The position numbers and the translations under genes were made by a program. From contig JACZWL010000028.1 of NCBI GenBank assembly GCA_022572185.1, positions 1 through 43,211 of the forward strand: 43,211 nt of DNA, in the 5' to 3' direction. Below are positions 33,474 to 42,719 of this stretch, piece by piece; position 1 is the first letter of the stretch; each line of letters starts with the position of its first letter. The notes under the pieces are model-generated. The model did not search any database and had not been told where the DNA came from. It saw nothing but the letters and a program-made list of their open reading frames with translations. Source of the stretch: Pseudomonadota bacterium (lineage in GTDB: Bacteria > Pseudomonadota > Gammaproteobacteria > Steroidobacterales > Woeseiaceae).

Positions 33474-35710
33474 GTGATTCACGAATAGCTGCTTTCTATC
33501 GGAAGAGCATCGCAGACAGAATCGAAGCACTGGTGGCTCGCAAGCTGATCGATGCGGCGGACGCGAGCGCCCTGTTGGAAGACGGCCAGCTACTTACGCC
33601 GGAACTCGCCGACAAGATGATTGAAAACGTGATCGGTGTGTTCGGGCTACCGTTCGCCACCGCGCCCAATTTCCGCGTCAACGACCGCGATTACATCGTG
33701 CCGATGGTCGTCGAAGAGCCGTCTGTCGTGGCAGGCGTTAGCAGTGCGGCAAAAACGGCCAGAATAGCCGGAGGATTCAAAGCCACGTCGACCGACCCGG
33801 TGCTTATCGGGCAGATTCAACTGGTCGACATTGCGGAACCAGATCCCGCAGTGCAAGCGCTGTTCGCTGCAAGTGACGAGCTCATTGAACTTGCGAACGA
33901 CCTGCAACCGAATCTGCTTGCCCGCGGGGGCGGCGCCAGGGAAATCGAACTCTTCAAGTACCGTTTGCCGGATGGCAAGTGGACCGTCGTATTGCATGTG
34001 CTCGTTGACACGCGGGATGCGATGGGCGCGAATATCGTCAACACGATTTGCGAGGGAATTGCGCCACGCGTGGAAGCAATCGCGTCAGGCAGGGCGTGCC
34101 TGAAAATACTGTCAAACCTGGCGGACAAATCACTCGTGACTGCGAGCGTCAAGATACCACTGGCAGGGCTCGCCCGGGAGGGGTTCTCTGCCGATGCCGT
34201 GCGTGATGGCATAGTCCTGGCGAACGAGATCGCGAATATAGATCCGTATCGGGCAGCCACCCACAACAAGGGCATCATGAATGGAATCGATGCCGTTGCA
34301 ATCGCTACGGGTAATGACTGGCGCGCCGTTGAAGCAGCCGCCCATGCTTATGCGGCTCGCGGTGGCACGTACCGCGCGTTGACCAGCTGGACTGTCGAGT
34401 CCAACGGCGATCTGTACGGCGAAATTATCATACCCATAAAAGTGGGTGTGGTCGGCGGCTCCCTGAAATCGAACCCCGCGGCTTCCATCGGGCTCAGGAT
34501 TGCGGGGACAAAGTCGGCAACGGAGCTGGCCGAGCTCATGGGTGCCGTCGGCCTCGCACAGAATTTCGCCGCACTGGGGGCGCTCGTTACGGAGGGAATT
34601 CAAAAAGGTCATATGAGCCTGCATGCCCGCAGCGTTGCCGTAAGTGCGGCAACTCCAGCGGAGCTTTTTGATCAGGTCGTCGAAGGCATGGTCGACAGCG
34701 GGGACGTTAAACGCTGGAAGGCGCATCAACTCATTGACGAACTCCAGGACAAGGCCGAAACGAAAGATACCGACAGTATTTTCGAGAACGCGGTTCACGG
34801 CACGGCTTCAGGCAAAGTCATTCTCCTGGGTGAACATGCAGCCGTTTATGACCGGCATGTATTGGCGTTGCCGCTTGAGTCTGCGGTAACGGCAGCGATT
34901 GTAGAAACGCAGGCCGGCATCAATTTGTCCATACCCGATTGGGACATCGAACAAAGCTTTACGGTGAAAAACCCGGCACGGGGCGGTGCTGGTGAAGCAC
35001 TGGCGCTGATTATGCGCCAACTCGGCGCCGCTGATCGGGGATTCGACATTCGTGTTCGGTCACGTATTCCGGTTGCGATGGGACTCGGTGCTTCGGCAGC
35101 GCTGGCCGTGGCGATCATCCGGGCCTTCGACAAGTTGCTCGGCCTCGACATGGACAACGGGGCCATTGAAAAACTGGCGTTTGAGTGCGAAAAGCTGGCT
35201 CACGGTATGCCTTCCGGTATCGATAATAATATAGCGACTTATGGTGAGCCGGTGCTGTATAGCAAGAGTAGCGCTACCCGAACCAAGCCCATACCGCTGG
35301 CCGAACCGCCACCGATTGTCATCGCGTCAAGCGGAATTCGGGGCGCAACCAAAGAGCAGGTCGCCGGCGTCCGCTCCCGTTTTGAAAAAAATACGGAGCT
35401 TTATACGACGATTTTCGATGAGATCAATGAGATGAGCATTGCGGGCGCCGTGGCATTGAAGGACTGCGATTACGACACGCTGGGTTCCTTTATGAATGTC
35501 TGCCACGGTTTCCTGAATGCGCTGCAGGTCTCGACACCGGAATTGGAAAAAATGGTTGAGATTGCCCGTGCGAACGGCGCGATCGGCGCTAAGCTCACCG
35601 GCGCCGGGGGCGGTGGCTCGATCGTGGCAATATGTCCGGACAAAGTGTCCGAGGTTGCGCAAGCGCTGCATGCGGCAGGTTATCAAATAATACGGATGAG
35701 GGACCGCTAG
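33470..35710 (+). CDS. mvaA: Fused class II HMG-CoA reductase and mevalonate kinase
   Basis: A single 746-residue frame. Residues 1-425 are a class II HMG-CoA reductase that can be numbered as in Pseudomonas mevalonii: Glu83 (VEEPSVVAG), Lys267 (ATHNKGIMNG), Asp283 (ATGNDWRAVE) and His381 (GHMSLHARS), plus the DAMGAN loop (183-188). After a short charged linker (about 426-443), residues 444-746 are mevalonate kinase: GKVILLGEHAAVYD (448-461), VAMGLGASAALA (535-546), the catalytic Asp585 in GMPSGIDNN, and KLTGAGGGGS (708-717). The chain would make mevalonate and phosphorylate it. The start is TTG at 33470 overlapping the previous stop; residues SDSRIAAF match the reductase N-terminus. No frameshift or internal stop separates the halves. 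Confidence 0.96.
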   Translation: MSDSRIAAFYRKSIADRIEALVARKLIDAADASALLEDGQLLTPELADKMIENVIGVFGLPFATAPNFRVNDRDYIVPMVVEEPSVVAGVSSAAKTARIAGGFKATSTDPVLIGQIQLVDIAEPDPAVQALFAASDELIELANDLQPNLLARGGGAREIELFKYRLPDGKWTVVLHVLVDTRDAMGANIVNTICEGIAPRVEAIASGRACLKILSNLADKSLVTASVKIPLAGLAREGFSADAVRDGIVLANEIANIDPYRAATHNKGIMNGIDAVAIATGNDWRAVEAAAHAYAARGGTYRALTSWTVESNGDLYGEIIIPIKVGVVGGSLKSNPAASIGLRIAGTKSATELAELMGAVGLAQNFAALGALVTEGIQKGHMSLHARSVAVSAATPAELFDQVVEGMVDSGDVKRWKAHQLIDELQDKAETKDTDSIFENAVHGTASGKVILLGEHAAVYDRHVLALPLESAVTAAIVETQAGINLSIPDWDIEQSFTVKNPARGGAGEALALIMRQLGAADRGFDIRVRSRIPVAMGLGASAALAVAIIRAFDKLLGLDMDNGAIEKLAFECEKLAHGMPSGIDNNIATYGEPVLYSKSSATRTKPIPLAEPPPIVIASSGIRGATKEQVAGVRSRFEKNTELYTTIFDEINEMSIAGAVALKDCDYDTLGSFMNVCHGFLNALQVSTPELEKMVEIARANGAIGAKLTGAGGGGSIVAICPDKVSEVAQALHAAGYQIIRMRDR

Positions 35711-35717
35711 CACGAAG

Positions 35718-36302
35718 ATGTTGGAGAGCATGCCGGACAGCACAGATAAAGTCGTTTCGTCGGAGAGCGAAGAACTGATTCTCGTCGACGCGGGCGACAA
35801 CGAACTGGGATTTCTGAGCAAGGAGAAATGCCACGACGGTGACGGCATATTGCATCGTGCGTTTTCGCTCTTCGTGTTCAACAACAATGGTGAGCTCTTG
35901 TTGCAGAAGCGCGGTGCCGGAAAGCGACTGTGGCCGCTATTTTGGTCCAATAGCTGCTGCAGCCACCCGCGGAAAGGTGAATCGATGCAAGTGGCAACGC
36001 GTCGCCGCCTGCGGGAAGAACTCAGTATTGAGGCCAGCCTCGAGTTTACTTACAAGTTTTCCTACCGGGTGCAGTTCGGCGACCTTGGATCCGAGAATGA
36101 ACTATGTACTGTGTACTTGGGTAAGACCGGACAGGCGTTCTCCGCAAATACGCACGAGATCGCGGAGGCCCGGTATGTGTCCCGGGAAGCGCTACAAGGC
36201 GAATTGCAGACAAAGCCGGAAGAATTTACACCCTGGTTCAAAATGGAGTGGGAGCGGCTCTGCAAGGAGTTTGCCGAAAAGCTCGCTGCCTATGCAAAAT
36301 AA
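35718..36302 (+). CDS. idi: Isopentenyl-diphosphate delta-isomerase, type I
   Basis: A 194-residue Nudix-fold isomerase interconverting IPP and DMAPP, which a mevalonate pathway needs because it makes only IPP. The catalytic cysteine region is SNSCCSHP (77-84) and the glutamate region is ENELC (116-120). It has a hydrophilic N-terminal extension of about 20 residues; an ATG at 35730 has the better ribosome site (GGAGAG). It lies 7 bases after the fusion gene, ending the operon. Confidence 0.94.
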   Translation: MLESMPDSTDKVVSSESEELILVDAGDNELGFLSKEKCHDGDGILHRAFSLFVFNNNGELLLQKRGAGKRLWPLFWSNSCCSHPRKGESMQVATRRRLREELSIEASLEFTYKFSYRVQFGDLGSENELCTVYLGKTGQAFSANTHEIAEARYVSREALQGELQTKPEEFTPWFKMEWERLCKEFAEKLAAYAK

Positions 36303-36490
36303 GAAAATCGGGGGTGGACACCCAGCAAAAAACGGGCGGACCCCATTTTTGTCATCGGGCCCGCTCACGGCTTGCGTCGCGTATATCCCTCTCGCTCGGG
36401 CTTTAAACTAGCTCGTGGAACACACCTGACGCAGGCCGCTCGCAAAATCAGCAAAAATCGGGACCCGTCCCCATTATTGCTCGTCCCCGA
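36303..36490. repeat. Composite intergenic element with inverted ends (MITE-like)
   Basis: The gap between the convergent idi and mvaS genes begins with AATCGGGGGTGG, hairpin GGGTGGACACCC, then GGACCCCATTTTTG. It ends with the roughly inverted AAAAATCGGGACCC, GTCCCC and GTCCCCGATT. Between them is dispersed repeat copy C. No coding frame is evident. The inverted ends suggest a small non-autonomous element; they may also act as a bidirectional terminator. Confidence 0.5.
36372..36436. repeat. Dispersed hairpin repeat, copy C
   Basis: CTTGCGTCGCGTATATCCCT, then CTTTAAACTAGCTCG and GGAACACACCTGACGCAGG. It aligns with the copies at 7966-8034 and 5394-5456. Confidence 0.6.
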
Positions 36491-37963
36491 TTAGCCGACG
36501 TAGCGGTAGTATTCGATACCGAGATCCTGAAACTGCCGCCGATCGGCCCTGCCGACTTTTTCTATAATGAATTCATTCTTCGGCAGGTAGTCCAGACCCC
36601 TTGCTCTGCGTCCGTCATGCAGCGCTTTGTATTGCTCGAAATCGAGATCAACCGAAAATTCCATCGCCTCGCTGAAACGAATCGACCTGGTCGCTTGCTT
36701 CCACTCTTCCGAAATGATCACGGGAATAACTTCCGCCGCGTCACCGCTGCCGTATCCGAGAGTCAGGATCTCCTCGCCGGCAAGATCGCGGTTTTCATCC
36801 AGTGCCTGCTCGAATCCCGCAGCCATCCATGCCGGAAGCGCGGCAGTATAAAGATTGCCCAGGTCCAACATCGTGTCGCTTCCGAGCGCGAGCTTGTCGA
36901 GAATCTCGCGGCGGTAATTTCGCGACGCACGGAAAATTCTAAACACTGCCATCGTCAACGGATAGGCTTCGTAATTAAGCTGCTCAGGATTAGCCAGTTC
37001 GGTAATTTCCGGTTTGCTGACCATTTCCTTTAACAGGGCGTCGGGTTCTATGCCGGCTTCGTAGCAATAGGATGCGAGCTCCGCCCGGTCCTCCACACCG
37101 CCACTGCCCAGCGCAAACAAGTAGGCGACGGCCCAGCCGGTTTCCGGCATGCGGCGATAAGGCCTGTGCATGAACACGGTCTTCAGTGAGCGCAGGTATT
37201 CAGAGGCAGAGATTCCGCGCTTGCTGTACATGTCGTCGAGCGCGTGCAAGGTTTCATCGATGTAGCAGGTGGTCGAGTACTTGCCATTGAAGACGGGAAA
37301 GTCCTGTACCTGATGACTTTCGCTCCGGTCCTGTCCGCAGAAACGCAGCATGGGCTTGCGAAAATCCATGATGCGATAGTCGGACGCTGCGCCGGAACGG
37401 CTCAAATCGACACTCGCGAGTTTCGGGTTCTCTTCGAGCAGCATGGCAACTGCACCGGCGCCCTGCGTTGGTTCACCACTGCTGCCGCGCGCATATTCGG
37501 CGATATCAGCGCAGACAACGATAGCCTGACCTCCTGCGCCGTCGAGCGCGAGGTGCCGGAGCGCACCTTTCATGCCATAGACGCCGCCCAGGCAGGCATG
37601 TTTGAACTCCGGGACTTCACAGCTACGGGCAATCGGTGCTATGCCCTCCTTGATCAGTGCGCCATCGACCATCCCTTTGACAATGATCGCGCCCGCGGAA
37701 TTATCCGTGCTGGATTCGGTGCCAAGGCCCAGAAACTTGATGCGTGAGGGATCGATATCGTACTGCTTGATAAGGCGCATGACCGCCGTCGCCGCCAGCG
37801 TATAGACGCTCTGCTTAGGACCACGGACGCGGAAACTGCGCCCCACGATCTCACGGATTTTCGGCCAATGGTTGCCGGTCCAGTCGCACCAGTCTTCCAG
37901 CCACACCCGGTATGGCGGTATATATGCGGCGAGTCCGCTTATGCCTATATTCTTTTTGTCCAT
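36491..37963 (-). CDS. mvaS: Hydroxymethylglutaryl-CoA synthase
   Basis: Condenses acetyl-CoA with acetoacetyl-CoA to HMG-CoA, the committed entry to the mevalonate pathway. In this 490-residue protein the catalytic set is Glu83 (GTESSTDNS), Cys124 (KHACLGGVYG) and His266 (FMHRPYRRM), all in the expected order. It is about 100 residues longer than staphylococcal MvaS, with extra sequence in the second half. It is on the opposite strand, convergent with idi, so it must have its own promoter. The acetoacetyl-CoA thiolase is not in the window. Confidence 0.94.
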   Translation of the reverse strand: MDKKNIGISGLAAYIPPYRVWLEDWCDWTGNHWPKIREIVGRSFRVRGPKQSVYTLAATAVMRLIKQYDIDPSRIKFLGLGTESSTDNSAGAIIVKGMVDGALIKEGIAPIARSCEVPEFKHACLGGVYGMKGALRHLALDGAGGQAIVVCADIAEYARGSSGEPTQGAGAVAMLLEENPKLASVDLSRSGAASDYRIMDFRKPMLRFCGQDRSESHQVQDFPVFNGKYSTTCYIDETLHALDDMYSKRGISASEYLRSLKTVFMHRPYRRMPETGWAVAYLFALGSGGVEDRAELASYCYEAGIEPDALLKEMVSKPEITELANPEQLNYEAYPLTMAVFRIFRASRNYRREILDKLALGSDTMLDLGNLYTAALPAWMAAGFEQALDENRDLAGEEILTLGYGSGDAAEVIPVIISEEWKQATRSIRFSEAMEFSVDLDFEQYKALHDGRRARGLDYLPKNEFIIEKVGRADRRQFQDLGIEYYRYVG

Positions 37964-38038
37964 GGACTCAATCTTCGTGTGTGGGCCACTGCATGGCCCC
38001 GGGAATTTTAGTTGTCATCAGGCGCAGCCGCAAGCCAG

Positions 38039-38545
38039 CTATTCTACCGTAATCGTGATTCGCTTTGAAAATACAGGGGGATCGTGCGGTACGTGCAGGT
38101 AGTCGGCCAGCAAGAGTTGAAGCGTGTGCTGTCCCGCGGGGAGGGTGAGCTCGGTCTGCGAGCTGCCATCACCGAAATGGACGTGGTGCTCGTCTGCCGG
38201 GACAGGCAGGCCAAAGGCCGGCAACCCGGCGTCAATGATCAGGTGGTGGTGGCCGCTGCCCGGGTGCTGATCACCCGCCGGCAGCACCTCCATGCCCTTC
38301 AGGCCGAACTCCAGTCGGATCGGATTCGAAACCACCTCACCATCGGCAGGCATTATGAAAAACACCTGCGCGCCGTCAATTGAAGGAGTCCGTGCCATGG
38401 CGGCGGGTGCCCGGGCAGGCTCCATCTCCATTTTCGCAGCTGGCTCTTCGGCGGTGGGTACCGTTTCAGCGCCTTCCTGGCCGCAGGCTGCAATTAAGAA
38501 AAGCGCAGGAAAAATCGCCTGCCAGGCAATAAGTGGCTTTTTCAC
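38039..38545 (-). CDS. DUF4399 lipoprotein
   Basis: A 168-residue lipoprotein: signal peptide with lipobox IAAC (Cys21), then a Pro/Ala/Glu-rich linker of about 35 residues. The DUF4399 domain follows, recognisable from SGHHHLIID, HHVHFGDGSSQTEL and LPAGQHTLQLLL then PHDPP. The clusters of histidines hint at metal binding, but no function is established. The start is GTG with GGGAGG 7 bases upstream. Confidence 0.88.
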   Translation of the reverse strand: MKKPLIAWQAIFPALFLIAACGQEGAETVPTAEEPAAKMEMEPARAPAAMARTPSIDGAQVFFIMPADGEVVSNPIRLEFGLKGMEVLPAGDQHPGSGHHHLIIDAGLPAFGLPVPADEHHVHFGDGSSQTELTLPAGQHTLQLLLADYLHVPHDPPVFSKRITITVE

Positions 38546-38571
38546 TGTATGCCTCCCATGAAGTAATGATA

Positions 38572-39930
38572 TTAGATCGAGAATGCCGCAAACAGGGCGG
38601 CAAAGGCAAACATCAGGCCGAAACCGATGAAGTATGACAACACGAGGAACATGAATTTGAGCGTCGTGATGAACTTACCCTGGCCGTACACGCGTTGCAT
38701 GGCCCTGAATAAATAGACAGGGATATAAAGGGATGCGCCGATCAGAGCGATGTCGGCCGCGCTTTCGGGAATACCGACAAGCGTCGCAAACCGCGCAAAC
38801 AGTATCTGCAGCGTTAGAATCAGGAAAAAGAAAGCATGGTAGTGCACGACGAAAAGCAGGTGCTCGACGTAGTAGCGCTTCGACAGCGGATACAGCACCC
38901 TGAGCACCAGCGCCATGAGCGGCAACAGGAAGAACAATGCGGCCGGGACGTTGTCCAGCAGTTTGTCGAGTAAGGCCCTGCCGTCATCGGCACGAATGCG
39001 CTCGCACATGATCTGGAGCCGCTCCGGCGTGATGCGTCTGGATAGCCACTGCGGTATGTCTGCCGACTCAATGTCGCTTACATCGCAGTCAAAATCCGAT
39101 TCTTCGCCTGCAGTATTCAGATTCGCGGAGTTCCCATCATCTCCATCTTGCGGATCTTCGGCCAGCTCCTTGTCACCGATGATGATGCCTTGCTCGGCCA
39201 GTTCCTGTGGCACCCCTTCACGGATCTCAGCGGCATTCTGAGCGGAATCTTCTGCCTGCTCCGTCGGTTCAGCCGCGGGTTCGAACAACAAACCGAGCTC
39301 TTCCCTCGGATCAAAAAATGCGATGAGGAAAAACACCACACTCAGTACAAGGTAGGTCCGAAAAGGCGGCATGAACCTCGCGCGGCGACCGAGCAGGTAG
39401 TCTTGCGTCAATTGACCCGGGTGAATGACGAGTGGCACCAGAGTTTGCCAAAGCCTCGAGTCCAGCTCGAAAAGATCGCCGAACGCATCACGAATCAATC
39501 CCCAGATACTGATGAGACGGCTGTGCGCCCGCTGGCCGCATTTGCGGCAGTACTGCCCACCGAGCGTGGTTCCGCAATTAAGGCAGGACGGCAGAGGCCT
39601 CAACTCTTCATCCGAATCGCCCGAGCGACGAAGAACACGGCGGCTTGCCTCGAATTGATCCGCAAACTGATCGATGCCCGACTGACGCATGGCGTTCGCC
39701 GGCCCGGCAAGATACTGCTCCAGGTCTTCCTCGCTGGCGAGGTAATAATGAGTGACGCGGCGGGCGCGGCCCTGTTCGTCGTCTTCCAGCTCAAAGGTCT
39801 CGGCTTTCAGAAAGCCCGGAATTTCGAGCATTTCCGTGACGTGAATCGCGAGCCAGGCGTCAAACGCTGCAACGATCTCCCGATCGACATTGAACGTAAC
39901 TTCGTAGATGGGCCCTGCTGTGTATGACAT
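38572..39930 (-). CDS. DUF4286-DUF3667 fusion membrane protein
   Basis: A 452-residue protein. Residues 1-100 match DUF4286, a small ferredoxin-like alpha/beta domain (YEVTFNVD ... FDAWLAIHVTEML ... VTHYYLASEEDLEQYL). Next comes a zinc ribbon, Cys116-x2-Cys119 ... Cys128-x2-Cys131, and then the DUF3667 membrane domain with helices near residues 190-210, 325-345, 358-380, 390-410 and 425-450. An acidic loop of about 100 residues separates the first helix from the rest. The function is unknown; it lies in the inner membrane. Confidence 0.85.
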   Translation of the reverse strand: MSYTAGPIYEVTFNVDREIVAAFDAWLAIHVTEMLEIPGFLKAETFELEDDEQGRARRVTHYYLASEEDLEQYLAGPANAMRQSGIDQFADQFEASRRVLRRSGDSDEELRPLPSCLNCGTTLGGQYCRKCGQRAHSRLISIWGLIRDAFGDLFELDSRLWQTLVPLVIHPGQLTQDYLLGRRARFMPPFRTYLVLSVVFFLIAFFDPREELGLLFEPAAEPTEQAEDSAQNAAEIREGVPQELAEQGIIIGDKELAEDPQDGDDGNSANLNTAGEESDFDCDVSDIESADIPQWLSRRITPERLQIMCERIRADDGRALLDKLLDNVPAALFFLLPLMALVLRVLYPLSKRYYVEHLLFVVHYHAFFFLILTLQILFARFATLVGIPESAADIALIGASLYIPVYLFRAMQRVYGQGKFITTLKFMFLVLSYFIGFGLMFAFAALFAAFSI

Positions 39931-40002
39931 GCACTAAACCGTCAAGTCTGGCCCGAACATTTCAGCACACCGGAGGCTCTGCGCTCTCGCCTTGTTGGGC
40001 CA

Positions 40003-42639
40003 CTAGCGTTGCCTGGAGGCCTTCTTTTTGGCAGTCGTTTTTGCCCCGGATGCTCTTTTTGCCGTTTTCTTTTTTGACACGGTTTTTTTCTTCGCGCCTT
40101 TTATCTTTGCGGCAGCTTTCTGTGCAGGGGGTTTCGCGGCTGCACGAGTTTTCCCGTCGACGGCATTTGCACCGCGCGAAGCTGCCTTTCCACGGGCGCC
40201 CGAGCGGCCGAATTCGTCTGGCGCGAAGTCATCGACGGCCAGGAGGTTCATTACCTTCTGGTGATAGATACGCAAGTCCTTTGCTTCGCTCTTTGTGATC
40301 ACTTCGGCGGTTTCCGCTTCGCCGATCTGGTGACCCAGGTAGTCCGACCGAATCAGGCCCTCTTGTCGCGACTGCTTCAGTTTTCTTTCGAGCGGCGCCA
40401 TTTGCTCCGACAACTCGAGCGCCTCCTGCAGCAGGCCCAGCGGGTTACCGGGTTCAAGCGTCGTGTATGCCTGCCGGCTTAGTCTTTCGCGTGCCTCACC
40501 GGGTCGCGTGACCAAATCGACGATCTTTTTGACCAGTTCGTCCGATGGTGCCGAGTATGTCCGGCCGCGCGGAAATATGAAGCAACGCAGGAAGAATGCA
40601 ACCGGGCGATTCGGGAAATTGCGCAGGAAACTGTGTAATTGCTCCTGTGCGTGATACATCAGCATGCGGACAGACCATTCGACCAGCGGCAAATCCGTTG
40701 CGCGACGCCCCTGATTCTCGAAATGCTTGAGAACGGTAGAAGCAAGATACATCGAACTGAACACATCGCCGAGCCGCGCGGACAGCAACTCTTTCTGTTT
40801 GAGTTTTCCGCCCAGCGTAAGCATCGCAAAATCGGCCGCAAGCGCGAATGCTGCACTGTACCGGTTGATATTCTGGTAATAGCGGCGCGTCGGCGTGTTC
40901 AGCGGTACGGTGCTGAATTTAGCGTGAGTCAGTGCGAGGAAGAACGATCGCGCCAGGTTGCTGATCGCATAACCGATGTGTCCGAAGAGTGCGGCATCGA
41001 ACTCGTTGAGCCCACGTTCCCTGTTCTCGTCCTGGGCCGCGTGCAGTTCCCTGAGAACAAATGGATGGCATCGCATCGCGCCCTGCCCGAAAATAATCAG
41101 GCTGCGCGTCAGTATATTTGCGCCTTCTACGGTGATGGCGATCGGCGTTGCCATGTATCCCCGACCGACGTAATTCTTCGGGCCCATCATGATCGCCTTG
41201 CCGCCGTGAACGTCCATCGTGTCGTTCGCGACCTTGCGGCCCATTTCCGTACAGTGATACTTGAGAATGGCCGCCGGGACCGCTGGTTTCTCACCCTGGT
41301 CGATAGCACCGGAAGTAACGGACACCGCAGCATTCATAATGTAGGTATGTCCGGCGATCCGCGTAAGCGCCTCGCCGATACCGTCGAACTTCGCGATCGG
41401 CATATTAAACTGCCGGCGAATCTGCGTGTACGCGCCGGCGGCGTAAATGGCGGCCTGGCTACCGCCGGCAGAGATCGACGGTAGCGTGATCGCCCGGCCG
41501 ACCGACAACAGCTCCACCAGCATTTTCCACCCCTTGCCGGCCATTTCCTGTCCGCCAATGATGTAGTCCAGCGGCACAAACACGTCCTCTCCGGATGTCG
41601 GTCCGTTCAGGAACGCTATATTCAACGGATCGTGTCGGCGCCCGACCGTGACGCCGGGCGTGTCGGTAGGAATCAGCGCCGCCGTAATACCGTATTCCTC
41701 CCGGTCGCCGATCAGGTGGTCCGGGTCATAGAGTTTGAAAGCAAGGCCAAGGACCGTCGCGACGGGCGCGAGCGTAATGTATCGCTTGTCCCAGTTAAGC
41801 CTGATGCCAGTGATCTGCTTGCCGTTCCACTTGCCTTTGCAGACGACCCCACTGTCGATAAGTGCAGCAGCGTCAGATCCTGCCTGTGGCGACGTCAGCG
41901 CAAAACAGGGAATCTCGTCGGCCGTGGCAAGCCCGGGCAGATAGTGTTGTTTTTGTTCCTCGGTGCCATAGTGCAATAACAACTCCGCCGGCCCGAGTGA
42001 ATTCGGAACGCCGATGGTCGAGGATGCAGCCGTGCTGTGACTCGCCAGTTTCATGATGACCATCGCATTGGCATGCGACGAAAACCCCAGGCCGCCGTAC
42101 TGCTTCGGAATAATCATTGCGAAGAATTTGTGTTTCTTGATGAACTGCCAGGCGTGCTGCGGCATATCTCCGAGCTCGTGGCTGATCTCCCACTCGTCGA
42201 GCATCGCGCACAGTTCTTCGCAGGGGCCGTCGAAAAACGCTTGCTCTTCTTCGGATAGTTGTGGTGCCGGAAAAGACATCAGGCGGTCCCAATTTGGCGC
42301 GCCCGAAAACAGCTCGCCATCCCACCACACGTTGCCCGCCTCGAGCGCCTCTCGTTCTGTGTCCGACATTGACGGCAACATCGTGCGATAAATCTCGAGG
42401 AGCGGCGTGGTGATTTTCTCGCGGCGGAACTGAGCCAGATTCGGCGCCACCATGACGGCGAACAGGAGCCAGAGCAGCAAGAGCCAGAAGAAACCGCCCG
42501 AGCCGAATATTGTGTAGGCCAGCAATGCGATGCCGGTGGCGACAGTGGATGTGCGCAGGTCTATTCGATTGTAGGCAAGGGCAATGCCGCCGCCGACAAA
42601 CAGGAGAAACCAGAAAAGGCTGACAATCAAACCGGACAA
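40003..42639 (-). CDS. fadE: Acyl-CoA dehydrogenase, FadE type, with basic C-terminal tail
   Basis: An 878-residue flavoprotein for the first step of fatty acid beta-oxidation. Residues 1-65 contain two membrane helices. The dehydrogenase domain (about 100-560) has FALTSPQAGSDAAAL, the family's EGANILTRSLIIFGQGA and a DUF1974-like C-terminal region. E. coli FadE has 814 residues. Here about 64 extra residues form a tail in which Lys and Arg make up over a third, with Ala and Thr, like histone H1 or AlgP tails. The start is TTG at 42639 with GAGGA upstream. Its stop codon lies in a short repeat-like sequence. Confidence 0.94.
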   Translation of the reverse strand: MSGLIVSLFWFLLFVGGGIALAYNRIDLRTSTVATGIALLAYTIFGSGGFFWLLLLWLLFAVMVAPNLAQFRREKITTPLLEIYRTMLPSMSDTEREALEAGNVWWDGELFSGAPNWDRLMSFPAPQLSEEEQAFFDGPCEELCAMLDEWEISHELGDMPQHAWQFIKKHKFFAMIIPKQYGGLGFSSHANAMVIMKLASHSTAASSTIGVPNSLGPAELLLHYGTEEQKQHYLPGLATADEIPCFALTSPQAGSDAAALIDSGVVCKGKWNGKQITGIRLNWDKRYITLAPVATVLGLAFKLYDPDHLIGDREEYGITAALIPTDTPGVTVGRRHDPLNIAFLNGPTSGEDVFVPLDYIIGGQEMAGKGWKMLVELLSVGRAITLPSISAGGSQAAIYAAGAYTQIRRQFNMPIAKFDGIGEALTRIAGHTYIMNAAVSVTSGAIDQGEKPAVPAAILKYHCTEMGRKVANDTMDVHGGKAIMMGPKNYVGRGYMATPIAITVEGANILTRSLIIFGQGAMRCHPFVLRELHAAQDENRERGLNEFDAALFGHIGYAISNLARSFFLALTHAKFSTVPLNTPTRRYYQNINRYSAAFALAADFAMLTLGGKLKQKELLSARLGDVFSSMYLASTVLKHFENQGRRATDLPLVEWSVRMLMYHAQEQLHSFLRNFPNRPVAFFLRCFIFPRGRTYSAPSDELVKKIVDLVTRPGEARERLSRQAYTTLEPGNPLGLLQEALELSEQMAPLERKLKQSRQEGLIRSDYLGHQIGEAETAEVITKSEAKDLRIYHQKVMNLLAVDDFAPDEFGRSGARGKAASRGANAVDGKTRAAAKPPAQKAAAKIKGAKKKTVSKKKTAKRASGAKTTAKKKASRQR

Positions 42640-42719
42640 GACTTCTTCCTCAATAAATGAACCCTATCATCGGGGCTCCCGGGGCGCCATAGACCGGTTC
42701 GCATGCCTGCGTGTTTTGC

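Noticed and set aside
40639-41484. A 281-codon plus-strand open frame over fadE
   Set aside because: Antisense to well-conserved FadE sequence, with no motif or ribosome site.
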